Below, piece by piece: positions 34,278 to 42,361 of a stretch of DNA of 64,000 bases; within the stretch, counting starts at the first letter, position 1; every line of letters begins with the position of its first letter. Location: positions 1 through 64,000 of the forward strand of contig NZ_JACBJQ010000007.1 of NCBI RefSeq assembly GCF_013404075.1, in the 5' to 3' direction. A program made the position numbers and the translations under genes. The DNA is from Mycolicibacterium vinylchloridicum. Its GTDB lineage: Bacteria; Actinomycetota; Actinomycetes; Mycobacteriales; Mycobacteriaceae. The notes under the pieces were generated by a model. It was not told the DNA's origin. It did no database searches and saw nothing but the letters and a program-made list of their open reading frames with translations.

Positions 34278-35843
34278 ATGCGCGATCGTCGGGTCTGCGC
34301 CGTGGTCAGTTTGGGCACCGCGGCACTGACCGCTTTACTGACCGGATGTGCTCCCTGGCTGGCGGCGAACCCGCAGTTCGCAAGCGACAAGGCGCACAAC
34401 TCCTCGGCCCCCACCTCCACCAAACCGGCCGGCGGGCCGCCGGACATCGCGGTACCCAAGAACGAGCTGGGCTGGAAGGACTGCACATCGAAGGTCTTCG
34501 GTGACGCCGGGGCGCCGGCAGCTCCCGGCGTGATCCTCGAGTGCGCCACCTACGACGCCGACCTCGACCCGATCGCCGGTGCGACCGGCACCGTCAGCAT
34601 CGGTGTGGTGCGCGCCCGGTCGGTACAGACCCCGCCCGACGCCGGCCCGTTGGTGTTCACCACCGGCACCGACATCCCGTCATCCATGCAGTTGCCGGTG
34701 TGGCTGTCCCGCTCGGGCGCCGACGTGCTCAAAAGCCACCCGATCGTCTCGGTGGACCGCCGCGGTCTCGGGATGTCCAGCCCGATCGACTGCCGCGACG
34801 CGTTCGACCGTCAGGAGATGCGCGACCAGGCCCAGTTCGAGTCGGGCGACGACCCGGTGGCCAACCTCGGCGCGATCACGATGACGGCAACGACGAGCTG
34901 CACCGACACCATCGCGCCCGGTGACTCGGCCTACGACAATGCCCGCGCCGCCGAGGATCTCGAGCGGCTGCGCAGCACGTGGGACGTGCCGGCGCTGGCC
35001 CTGATCGGGGTCGGCAACGGCGCGCAGATCGCGATGGCCTACGCCGGTTCGCACCCCGACAAGGTGGCCCGTCTGGTGCTGGACTCCCCCGTCCCGCCCG
35101 GTGTGAACGCCGAGGCGGCCGTCGAGGAACAAGTCAAGGGGCAGCAGGCCGCGCTCGACGCGTTCGCGGCGCAGTGCGTCGCCGTCAACTGTGCGCTGGG
35201 CCCTGACCCCAAGGGAGCGGTCGACTCACTGCTGGCCGCCGCTCGCGCCGGTCAAGGCCCCGGTGGGGTGTCGGTCGCGGTGCTGGCCAACGCGATCGTC
35301 ACCGGCATGGGCTTCCCCAGCGGCGACCGCATCGGCAGTACCGTCAGCCTGGCCAACACGCTGGCAGCGGCCCGGAACGGGGACGCCAACCAGCTCAACA
35401 GCCTGATCAACCGCGCCGAGGCGATGCGCGACAGTGACGGCCAGTTCGTCAACGCCTGCAGCGACTCCCTTAACCGCCCGACCCCCGACCGGGTGCGCGA
35501 ACTCGTCGTCCAATGGGGCAAGCTCTACCCTCAGTTCGGCACGGTCGGCGCGCTCAGCCTGGTCAAATGCCTGAACTGGCCCAGTGGTGCAGCCCCCAAG
35601 GACCCCAAGGACCTGAAGGTCAACGTGCTGCTACTCGGCGTGCAGAACGATCCGATCGCAGGCAACCAGGGGGTGCCCGCGTCGGCGGCCGCGATCATCA
35701 ATGCCGGCGCTGCCAGCAAGCGGGTGATGTGGCAGGGCATCGGGCACGGGGCCAGCGTGTACTCGGCGTGCGCGCTGCCGCCGATGATGAGTTATCTCGA
35801 CAGCGGCAACATGCCGCCCACCGACACCTACTGCCCCGCCTGA
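34278..35843 (+). CDS. alpha/beta-hydrolase-like lipoprotein (Rv2672-like) without a nucleophile serine
   Basis: 521 residues from ATG 34278. The signal peptide ends in a lipobox (ALLTGC). The body is a TAP/proline-iminopeptidase-like alpha/beta hydrolase with a VSVDRRGLGMSSP oxyanion/turn region and a C-terminal VMWQGIGHGASVYSAC histidine segment. The nucleophile elbow G-x-S-x-G reads G244-V-G246-N-G248, so the serine is replaced by glycine. Either the family is non-hydrolytic or the active residue is elsewhere. Anchored at the outer membrane face; the function of Rv2672 is also uncertain. Confidence 0.83.
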   Translation: MRDRRVCAVVSLGTAALTALLTGCAPWLAANPQFASDKAHNSSAPTSTKPAGGPPDIAVPKNELGWKDCTSKVFGDAGAPAAPGVILECATYDADLDPIAGATGTVSIGVVRARSVQTPPDAGPLVFTTGTDIPSSMQLPVWLSRSGADVLKSHPIVSVDRRGLGMSSPIDCRDAFDRQEMRDQAQFESGDDPVANLGAITMTATTSCTDTIAPGDSAYDNARAAEDLERLRSTWDVPALALIGVGNGAQIAMAYAGSHPDKVARLVLDSPVPPGVNAEAAVEEQVKGQQAALDAFAAQCVAVNCALGPDPKGAVDSLLAAARAGQGPGGVSVAVLANAIVTGMGFPSGDRIGSTVSLANTLAAARNGDANQLNSLINRAEAMRDSDGQFVNACSDSLNRPTPDRVRELVVQWGKLYPQFGTVGALSLVKCLNWPSGAAPKDPKDLKVNVLLLGVQNDPIAGNQGVPASAAAIINAGAASKRVMWQGIGHGASVYSACALPPMMSYLDSGNMPPTDTYCPA

Positions 35844-35863
35844 GCGTCTGACGCATCGCGCCG

Positions 35864-37156
35864 GTGTACGGTGCGGACGTGGCGCTAGCTGACTCATCGC
35901 GATCCGGCCTGCTGGCCGCGTTTCGCCCCCGAACCAGCCCACCCAGCACGTCGGCGGTCCTGCGCTCGGTGCTGTGGCCGATCGCGATCATGTCGATCAT
36001 TCACCGCAGCTACGTGCTGTCCACGAACGGCTACATCACCGACGACTTCGGCCCGGTCTACCGGGCGGTGTCCAACTTCCGGCGCGGCCTGGACATCTAC
36101 AACGAACACTTCGACCACGTCGACCCGCACTACCTGTATCCACCCGGCGGCACGCTGCTCATGGCACCCTTCGGGTACCTGCCGGTCTTCGCCTCGCACA
36201 ACTGGTTCGTGTTCTTCAACACCGTGGCGATGATCATCGCCGCCTGCCTGCTGGTGAAGCTGTTCAAGTTCTCGCTGACCTCAGTGGCCCTACCCGCGCT
36301 GCTGCTGGCGATGTTCTGCACGGAGTCGGTGACCAACACCCTGGTGTTCACCAACATCAACGGCTGCATCCTGTTGTGCGAGGTGCTGTTCTTCCGGTGG
36401 CTGCTCGACGGCAAGGTCGGCCACCAGTGGTGGGCCGGCGTGGTGATCGGGTTGTCACTGGTGGTCAAACCGGTGCTCGGCGTGCTGTTACTGCTGCCGT
36501 TGCTCAAAGGACAGTGGCGGGCCGTGGTGGCCGCGATCGTCGTGCCGGTGGTCTTCAACCTGGCGGCCTGGCCGCTGGTGGCCGACCCGATGAACTTCGT
36601 CAAGCGCACCCTGCCGTACATCTTCTCCACCCGCGACTACTTCAACAGCTCGGTGCTGGGCAACGGCGTGTACTACGGGTTACCGATGTGGCTGATCCTG
36701 GCGCTGCGGGTGCTGTTCCTGGCGCTGGCCGTGGCCAGCCTGTGGCTGCTGCACCGGTACTACAAGGACCGCGACCCGCTGTTCTGGATGCTGACATCCT
36801 CCGGTGTGCTGCTGATCGCGTCGTGGTTGGTCCTGTCGCTGGCCCAGGGCTACTACTCGATGATGCTGTTCCCGTTCCTGATGACGGTGGTGCTGCCCAA
36901 CTCGGTGGTGCGCAACTGGCCGGCCTGGCTGGCGACCTACGGGTTCCTGACCATGGACCGCTGGCTGTTGTGGCGCTGGCCGACGACGGGCCGGTTCCTG
37001 GAGTACATGAAGATCACCTACGGCTGGTCGCTGATGCTGGTCGTGGTGTTCTGCGTGCTGTACTACCGCTATTCGGACGCCAAGGCGCAGGGCCGGCTGG
37101 CCGACGGAATCGATCCGCCGTGGATGAGAGCAGCCGACCCCGCACCCCCGCGGTAA
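35864..37156 (+). CDS. aftC: alpha-(1-3)-arabinofuranosyltransferase AftC (Rv2673)
   Basis: A 430-residue GT-C membrane glycosyltransferase, about ten or eleven helices. The N-terminal loop carries the ITDDFGPVYRAV acidic motif (D60/D61) that binds the polyprenyl-phosphate donor, and YLYPPGGTLLMAPFGYLP follows. GTG 35864 starts the MYGA N-terminus shared with M. tuberculosis AftC. It branches arabinan of arabinogalactan and lipoarabinomannan at the periplasmic face using decaprenyl-phosphoryl-arabinose. Located 20 bp after the lipoprotein gene and 9 bp before msrB, so probably one transcript. Confidence 0.95.
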   Translation: MYGADVALADSSRSGLLAAFRPRTSPPSTSAVLRSVLWPIAIMSIIHRSYVLSTNGYITDDFGPVYRAVSNFRRGLDIYNEHFDHVDPHYLYPPGGTLLMAPFGYLPVFASHNWFVFFNTVAMIIAACLLVKLFKFSLTSVALPALLLAMFCTESVTNTLVFTNINGCILLCEVLFFRWLLDGKVGHQWWAGVVIGLSLVVKPVLGVLLLLPLLKGQWRAVVAAIVVPVVFNLAAWPLVADPMNFVKRTLPYIFSTRDYFNSSVLGNGVYYGLPMWLILALRVLFLALAVASLWLLHRYYKDRDPLFWMLTSSGVLLIASWLVLSLAQGYYSMMLFPFLMTVVLPNSVVRNWPAWLATYGFLTMDRWLLWRWPTTGRFLEYMKITYGWSLMLVVVFCVLYYRYSDAKAQGRLADGIDPPWMRAADPAPPR

Positions 37157-37165
37157 CGTGAACTC

Positions 37166-37585
37166 ATGAGTTCGATCCCAGCCCCCAAGCTCGAACTGAC
37201 CGACGACGAATGGCGCAAGCGGCTCAACCCGGCCGAGTACGCGGTCCTGCGTGAGGCCGGCACCGAGCGTCCCTACACCGGCGAGTACACCGACACCAAG
37301 ACCGAAGGCATCTACGCCTGCCGGGCCTGTGGTGCTGAATTGTTCCGCAGCACAGAGAAATTCGAATCCCACTGCGGCTGGCCGTCGTTTTTCGACCCCT
37401 CGCACTCGGAGGCCGTTATCCTGCGGCCGGACGACACCCTGGGCATGCACCGGGTGGAGGTGCTGTGCGCCAACTGCCACAGCCACCTCGGCCATGTGTT
37501 CAGCGGTGAGGGCTACCCGACGCCGACCGACCAGCGGTACTGCATCAACTCCATTTCGCTGAAGCTGGTGCCGTCGCAGGAGTGA
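37166..37585 (+). CDS. msrB: peptide methionine-(R)-S-oxide reductase MsrB (Rv2674)
   Basis: A 139-residue MsrB. Zinc cysteines C52/C55 (CRACG) and C101/C104 (CANC), catalytic C126 in RYCINS, and SHCGWPSFFDP (C70) nearby. It reduces methionine-R-sulphoxide in oxidised proteins using thioredoxin. ATG 37166 is 9 bp after aftC. Its last 41 bp overlap the end of the convergent GGDEF-EAL gene. Confidence 0.96.
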   Translation: MSSIPAPKLELTDDEWRKRLNPAEYAVLREAGTERPYTGEYTDTKTEGIYACRACGAELFRSTEKFESHCGWPSFFDPSHSEAVILRPDDTLGMHRVEVLCANCHSHLGHVFSGEGYPTPTDQRYCINSISLKLVPSQE

Positions 37586-39914
37586 CGCATGGCGCCGGCC
37601 CGAACCGGTCGATCACGCCGTCAAAGGTGACGGGCCGGCCGTAGAAGTAGCCCTGCGCGATGTCGCAGCCGTGCTGTCGAAGCCACGCCGCGGTGTGCGC
37701 ATTCTCGACACCTTCGGCCACCGTGGTGATGTCGAGGACCCGCGCCAGACCGACCACGGCACGGACGACCGCAGCCGCTGTCGGGTCGATGAGCACCGGC
37801 GCGATGAACTCCTGATCCAGCTTCAATTCGTCACAGGGCAGCTCCCGCAAATAAGACAGCGTCGAATACCCGGTGCCGAAATCGTCGATGGCGACGCGAA
37901 TCTTCCGTTCCCGCAACCGACGCAGAACTTCTCGGGTCTGCTCCAGATCCCCGAGCACCATGTGCTCGGTGATCTCGACGGTGAGGCTCGACGGCGGCAG
38001 GCCACTCGCGGCAAGAGCAGCCGCGGCCCTGCCCGGCACGGTCGCGTCGGCCAGCAATGGGGCGAACAAGTTCACCGCGACCGACGCGTGAATCCCCGCG
38101 GCCTGCCACCGCGCGGCGTCCATACAGGCCTTGCGCAATACGAGGTCGGTGACTTCGTCCATCATGCCGTTGCGGCGGACCATCGGCAGAAAATCCGCAG
38201 GCATCAGGACGGTGCCATCGGGCTGCGGCCAGCGCACCAGCGCTTCGAAGCCGACCAAATCGCCGGTCTGCAAACGGAATTGCGGTTGATATACCAACGT
38301 CAGCTCGGACCGTTCCACGGCGTGCCGCAGTTCGCTCAACAAGGTCAGCACCGCAGATCCACTCCGCTCCGGAACGCCCTTCGTGCGGAACAACTCCCGG
38401 TCGACGCGTACGGACGCCATTTCCGCGGTATAGACGTGCAGAGCGCCTGATCCGGCCCACTTGGCCGAATACATCGCGGTGTCCGCCTGTTTCAGGAGCG
38501 CTTCGGTGCTCACTGCGGAACCCTCGGCATCGACGAACGCGAAACCGGCGCTCGGCCTGATCGCCAGTTCATGTCCGTCCACCACAAACGACGCGCCGAA
38601 GGCCCCGGCCACCCGCCGCGCGATGCGCTGCGAATCTTCGATGTCACCTACCATGACGACGGCGAATTCGTCGCCGCCGAGCCGGGCCACCGTGTCAGCC
38701 CGTCGCACCACCTCGCTGATCCGGTCGCCCACCAACCTCAGCAACCGGTCACCTGTGGGATGGCCGTAGCTGTCGTTGACCAGTTTGAAGTCGTTGAGGT
38801 CCAACACCATTACGGCCACCGGAACCCCGTCGCGTTCGCGACGTTGCATCGCCTCGGTCAACCGGTCGTTGAACAGCGTGTAGTTGCCTACACCGGTGAG
38901 CGGATCCCGCAGCGCCTGCGCAGCTGCTTCTCTCAGGAGCCGCTGGTTGTCACTGATCGCCAGAAACTGGCGCGCGAAGATGGCCAAAGCCAAACACGAC
39001 GCGAGCACCAGAACCGGCCGGGATGTCAGGTCCGCAACCGGCTCGGTCGTCGCCGCCACCACGACGAGAACAGCGGTGATGCCGGGCAGCCACACCGATG
39101 CCCAGGCCGACTCCGTTCGGACCTTCGGGACCGGCACCGCGGATTGTCGGGACGTCAGCGCGGCGATCGCGATGAGGAACATCCCGGCGACCCAGCCGGT
39201 GTCGACAAGCGAGCCGTGAGTGTAGGCATGATTGACCGAGATGTAGGTGTAGACACTGTCCGACAACACAATGCCCAGCAGCCCGGATGTCAACAGCGCC
39301 AATGTGACGCGCTGACTGGACGGTCCGCGGACCACGAGCAGCAGAGCGAGTGTCAGGACGGCAATCTCCATGGCAGCGTAGACCGCCGGCAGCAGAACGG
39401 TCAGATGTTCGCCGTCACCGGCAGTTTTGTACACCTCGTCCATCACCACGAGCCAGAACACCAGGAAGAACGAGCCCGACACGATGGCCGCGTCGAGAAG
39501 GAACCGGCCCACATACCGGGTGGTGATCCCGGTCGGAAACAACAGCAACGCGGCGCCCAGCCCGATCGGGAACAGCACGAAGGGCCAAGTGTCGCTGCCG
39601 GACAGCACCTCACCGGAGCAGAACGCCTCGAAACGCACGACGGACGCCGCGCCCAATCCCCAACCGACCAGTCCGACCGACAGGCACACCCAGCCGGCTC
39701 GCTGCCGCCCCGACGACGACCGAGCCGCCCATGTCGCACTACCCGCGGCAAACCACGGCGCGGCGACGTACAGGACGTGGTTGACCTTGCCGAGGACGAT
39801 CGGCGGCACCCAATCGCCGATGAGCCACACGGCAATAGCGGCGGCCGCGGCGGCGATGAACGCGACCGCACCCCCGGTTCGGACCCTGTTATCCACGGTT
39901 ATCCACGTCGACAC
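37545..39914 (-). CDS. membrane GGDEF-EAL protein 1
   Basis: 789 residues. About nine membrane helices (15-320), GGDEF (about 335-500) with ARLGGDEF (413-417), an intact inhibitory site RRAD (R404/D407), and EAL (about 520-775) with EAL 557-559. Other EAL residues seem present (EITEH, DDFGTGYSTL, KLDQEF, AEGVEN, AQGYFYG). It could make and degrade c-di-GMP; the balance cannot be told from sequence. Third of three tandem paralogues on the minus strand, 100 bp downstream of the second. GTG start at 39914 is approximate. Confidence 0.92.
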   Translation of the reverse strand: MSTWITVDNRVRTGGAVAFIAAAAAAIAVWLIGDWVPPIVLGKVNHVLYVAAPWFAAGSATWAARSSSGRQRAGWVCLSVGLVGWGLGAASVVRFEAFCSGEVLSGSDTWPFVLFPIGLGAALLLFPTGITTRYVGRFLLDAAIVSGSFFLVFWLVVMDEVYKTAGDGEHLTVLLPAVYAAMEIAVLTLALLLVVRGPSSQRVTLALLTSGLLGIVLSDSVYTYISVNHAYTHGSLVDTGWVAGMFLIAIAALTSRQSAVPVPKVRTESAWASVWLPGITAVLVVVAATTEPVADLTSRPVLVLASCLALAIFARQFLAISDNQRLLREAAAQALRDPLTGVGNYTLFNDRLTEAMQRRERDGVPVAVMVLDLNDFKLVNDSYGHPTGDRLLRLVGDRISEVVRRADTVARLGGDEFAVVMVGDIEDSQRIARRVAGAFGASFVVDGHELAIRPSAGFAFVDAEGSAVSTEALLKQADTAMYSAKWAGSGALHVYTAEMASVRVDRELFRTKGVPERSGSAVLTLLSELRHAVERSELTLVYQPQFRLQTGDLVGFEALVRWPQPDGTVLMPADFLPMVRRNGMMDEVTDLVLRKACMDAARWQAAGIHASVAVNLFAPLLADATVPGRAAAALAASGLPPSSLTVEITEHMVLGDLEQTREVLRRLRERKIRVAIDDFGTGYSTLSYLRELPCDELKLDQEFIAPVLIDPTAAAVVRAVVGLARVLDITTVAEGVENAHTAAWLRQHGCDIAQGYFYGRPVTFDGVIDRFGPAPCVTPATAPASAKWS

Positions 39915-40014
39915 CTACGAACGATCAGCCCTATTCGGCAAATTCGCCTGAATCAGGTTAGCAACGGTGGCGCGGCACAGATGGGAAATGACAGTCTCGT
40001 CAGCGACCGCGTAC

Positions 40015-42312
40015 TCATGCCGGCCACGGGGCGGGAGCACCGGCGAGACTACGTTTGACCAGGGCGGGCACCTTGTCGGGTGTAACCGGCACGCCGAAGA
40101 AAAACCCCTGCCCGACATCGCAACCGAGATCACGCACCAGCGCCGCGGTGTCTGCATCCTCCACACCCTCCACGACCACAGTCAAGCCAAGCACATGCGC
40201 GAGGTCGACCACGGCGCGCACCACCGCCGCCGCCCGTTCATCGACAGGGATCGACGCGATGAATCCGCGATCGAGCTTCACCTCGTCGATCGGCAGATCC
40301 CGCAGATACGACAATGCCGAATAGCCGCTGCCGAAGTCGTCGATGGCGATCCGAATTCCGCTGTGCCGCAGCTGCTCCAGAACATCACGAGCCCGCTCCA
40401 TGTTGTCCAGAAACATGTCCTCGGTGATCTCCACGGTCAACCCGCCCGGGCTCAGACCTCGATGGCCCAGCGCCTGTGCGATGGTTGCCGGCAGGCCGGT
40501 GGTGTTGGCCACCGACGGGGCGAACACGTTCACCGCCACCGGCACATCGAGGCCGGCGCGATGCCAGCCCTGCCTGGCGTCGAGCGCGGTGGCGAGCACG
40601 TGATGGGTGAGACGACCGGTCAGCCCGTGCCTCCGAACCACCGGAAGGAACTCCTCCGGCATCAGTACGCTGCCGTCGGACTGGGGCCAGCGCAACAACG
40701 CCTCCACGCCGACGAATTCGCCGGTGCGCAAGTCGATCTTCTGCTGGTACACCAGGGTGAGTTCGCCTTTGTCGATCGCCTGCCCCAGCTTGCCGAGTAG
40801 CTGGATGGCCCTGACTCCCGCCGAACCCCCGGGCGGCGCGGACTCCGCGAGCAGCTGATCCTCGGCGGCCTCGGTCTCCAACTGCATACTGGGGTCATAG
40901 ATCTGGACGCCGCGGAACCGGGAGCGCTTCGCGGTATACATCGCGATGTCGGCTCGCCGCAGCAGCTCACCGCCGGAGAGGTCCGTTTCGTCCGGCCCGC
41001 CGACGGCCAACCCGACACTCGGACGCACACGCAGCTCATGTCCGGCGAGGACAAACGGCTTGTCAAAGGCTTCCACGACGCGCCCGCCCACCCGTTCTGC
41101 CGCATCGACATTCCGGTCCACGAGCACCGCGAACTCATCGCCACCCAACCGGGCGACAGTGTGCTCGGCCCGGATCCCGTCCACCAGCCGGCGAGCGACC
41201 TCGACCAGCAAGTCGTCGCCGACGGGGTGACCGAGATTGTCGTTGACCAGTTTGAAATCATTGATGTCGATCGACACCACACCCGGCCAAACCTTCTCCC
41301 TTCCACTGCATTCCATCGCATCGCGTAGCCGCGCGTGAAACAGCGCGCGATTGGCCAGCCCCGTCAGCGAATCGCGCTCCGCCTGATGTGCGACGGTCGC
41401 CACCAGTCGTCGATTCTCTCGCACCGCCAGAAACTGCCGGGCCAGAACAGTCACCACCAACAGCCCGGCAACGACCAGGACCGGCCTGGTCTGCCAGATC
41501 GGCACCGACCGGCCCGCCACCACAATCCCGGCCACCAACAGCGGCATGTAGGGCAGCCAGACCGACGCCCAGCCGGGCAGCACAACCGAATCGCGATGCG
41601 GGCGCGCGCCGTCACGACCCGCCGCCGCAGCCACGGTGGCAAGCAGCAGGCCGGCCGCCCACCCGATGTCGACAACGCTGCCCGAATAGTATTCGCCCCT
41701 CGCGGAAAGATAGGCGAAAGCACTGTCCGAGAACGCGAAACACGCGATCGCCGCGGTCAGGAGGATCAGCGGAAGCCGGTGTTCGTCGCCCGACCTGACC
41801 ATGACCATGCCTGCGACTGCCAGGATCACGATGTCGGATACCGGATACGCCAACGAGACGACCATGCCCAGCCGGTTTTCGGGATCAGACAGGTACATCG
41901 GCTCCAGGATCAGCACCCAGCTCACCAGGAACAACGAACCCGCGATGATGATCCCGTCCAGCACCAACCGCATCCGCGACTCGTTGCTGTGCTCCACGGG
42001 GAACAGGAGCAATGCCCCGGTTGCGCCGATCGGCAGCAACAGGAAACCGACGTCGGCGAACGAGGGCGATGGGATCTCGTGCAGGTACAGTTCGTAGAAC
42101 GCCCAAATCGCCTCGCCGACTCCCCATCCCGCAATGCCGGCGGCCAATGACAGCCAAGCCAGTCGGAGGCGACCGCTCCGCGACCGGGCAGCCAGGACCG
42201 CAAAAGACGCCGCCGGAATCGTCAGCGCGACGAACACGAAATCTGCGACGGCGGCCAGCGTCGACCCGTGCAGCCACCCAAGGAGAATCACCACGACGAG
42301 TGCGACGAACAC
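40015..42312 (-). CDS. membrane GGDEF-EAL protein 2
   Basis: 765 residues from GTG 42312: membrane region (1-300), GGDEF (390-394, ARLGGDEF) and EAL (537-539, EALLRW). The inhibitory site reads RAEH instead of RxxD, so product inhibition may be lost. An in-frame extension to CTG 42351, 6 nt after a perfect AGGAGG at 42358-42363, would complete the first membrane helix (SHVVVAAATVFVALVVV). The true start may be that CTG. The SD overlaps the stop of protein 3, indicating coupled translation. Confidence 0.9.
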   Translation of the reverse strand: MFVALVVVILLGWLHGSTLAAVADFVFVALTIPAASFAVLAARSRSGRLRLAWLSLAAGIAGWGVGEAIWAFYELYLHEIPSPSFADVGFLLLPIGATGALLLFPVEHSNESRMRLVLDGIIIAGSLFLVSWVLILEPMYLSDPENRLGMVVSLAYPVSDIVILAVAGMVMVRSGDEHRLPLILLTAAIACFAFSDSAFAYLSARGEYYSGSVVDIGWAAGLLLATVAAAAGRDGARPHRDSVVLPGWASVWLPYMPLLVAGIVVAGRSVPIWQTRPVLVVAGLLVVTVLARQFLAVRENRRLVATVAHQAERDSLTGLANRALFHARLRDAMECSGREKVWPGVVSIDINDFKLVNDNLGHPVGDDLLVEVARRLVDGIRAEHTVARLGGDEFAVLVDRNVDAAERVGGRVVEAFDKPFVLAGHELRVRPSVGLAVGGPDETDLSGGELLRRADIAMYTAKRSRFRGVQIYDPSMQLETEAAEDQLLAESAPPGGSAGVRAIQLLGKLGQAIDKGELTLVYQQKIDLRTGEFVGVEALLRWPQSDGSVLMPEEFLPVVRRHGLTGRLTHHVLATALDARQGWHRAGLDVPVAVNVFAPSVANTTGLPATIAQALGHRGLSPGGLTVEITEDMFLDNMERARDVLEQLRHSGIRIAIDDFGSGYSALSYLRDLPIDEVKLDRGFIASIPVDERAAAVVRAVVDLAHVLGLTVVVEGVEDADTAALVRDLGCDVGQGFFFGVPVTPDKVPALVKRSLAGAPAPWPA

Positions 42313-42361
42313 CGTGGCGGCCGCGACGACGACATGGGATGTCCTCGGCAGTTCAGACCTC

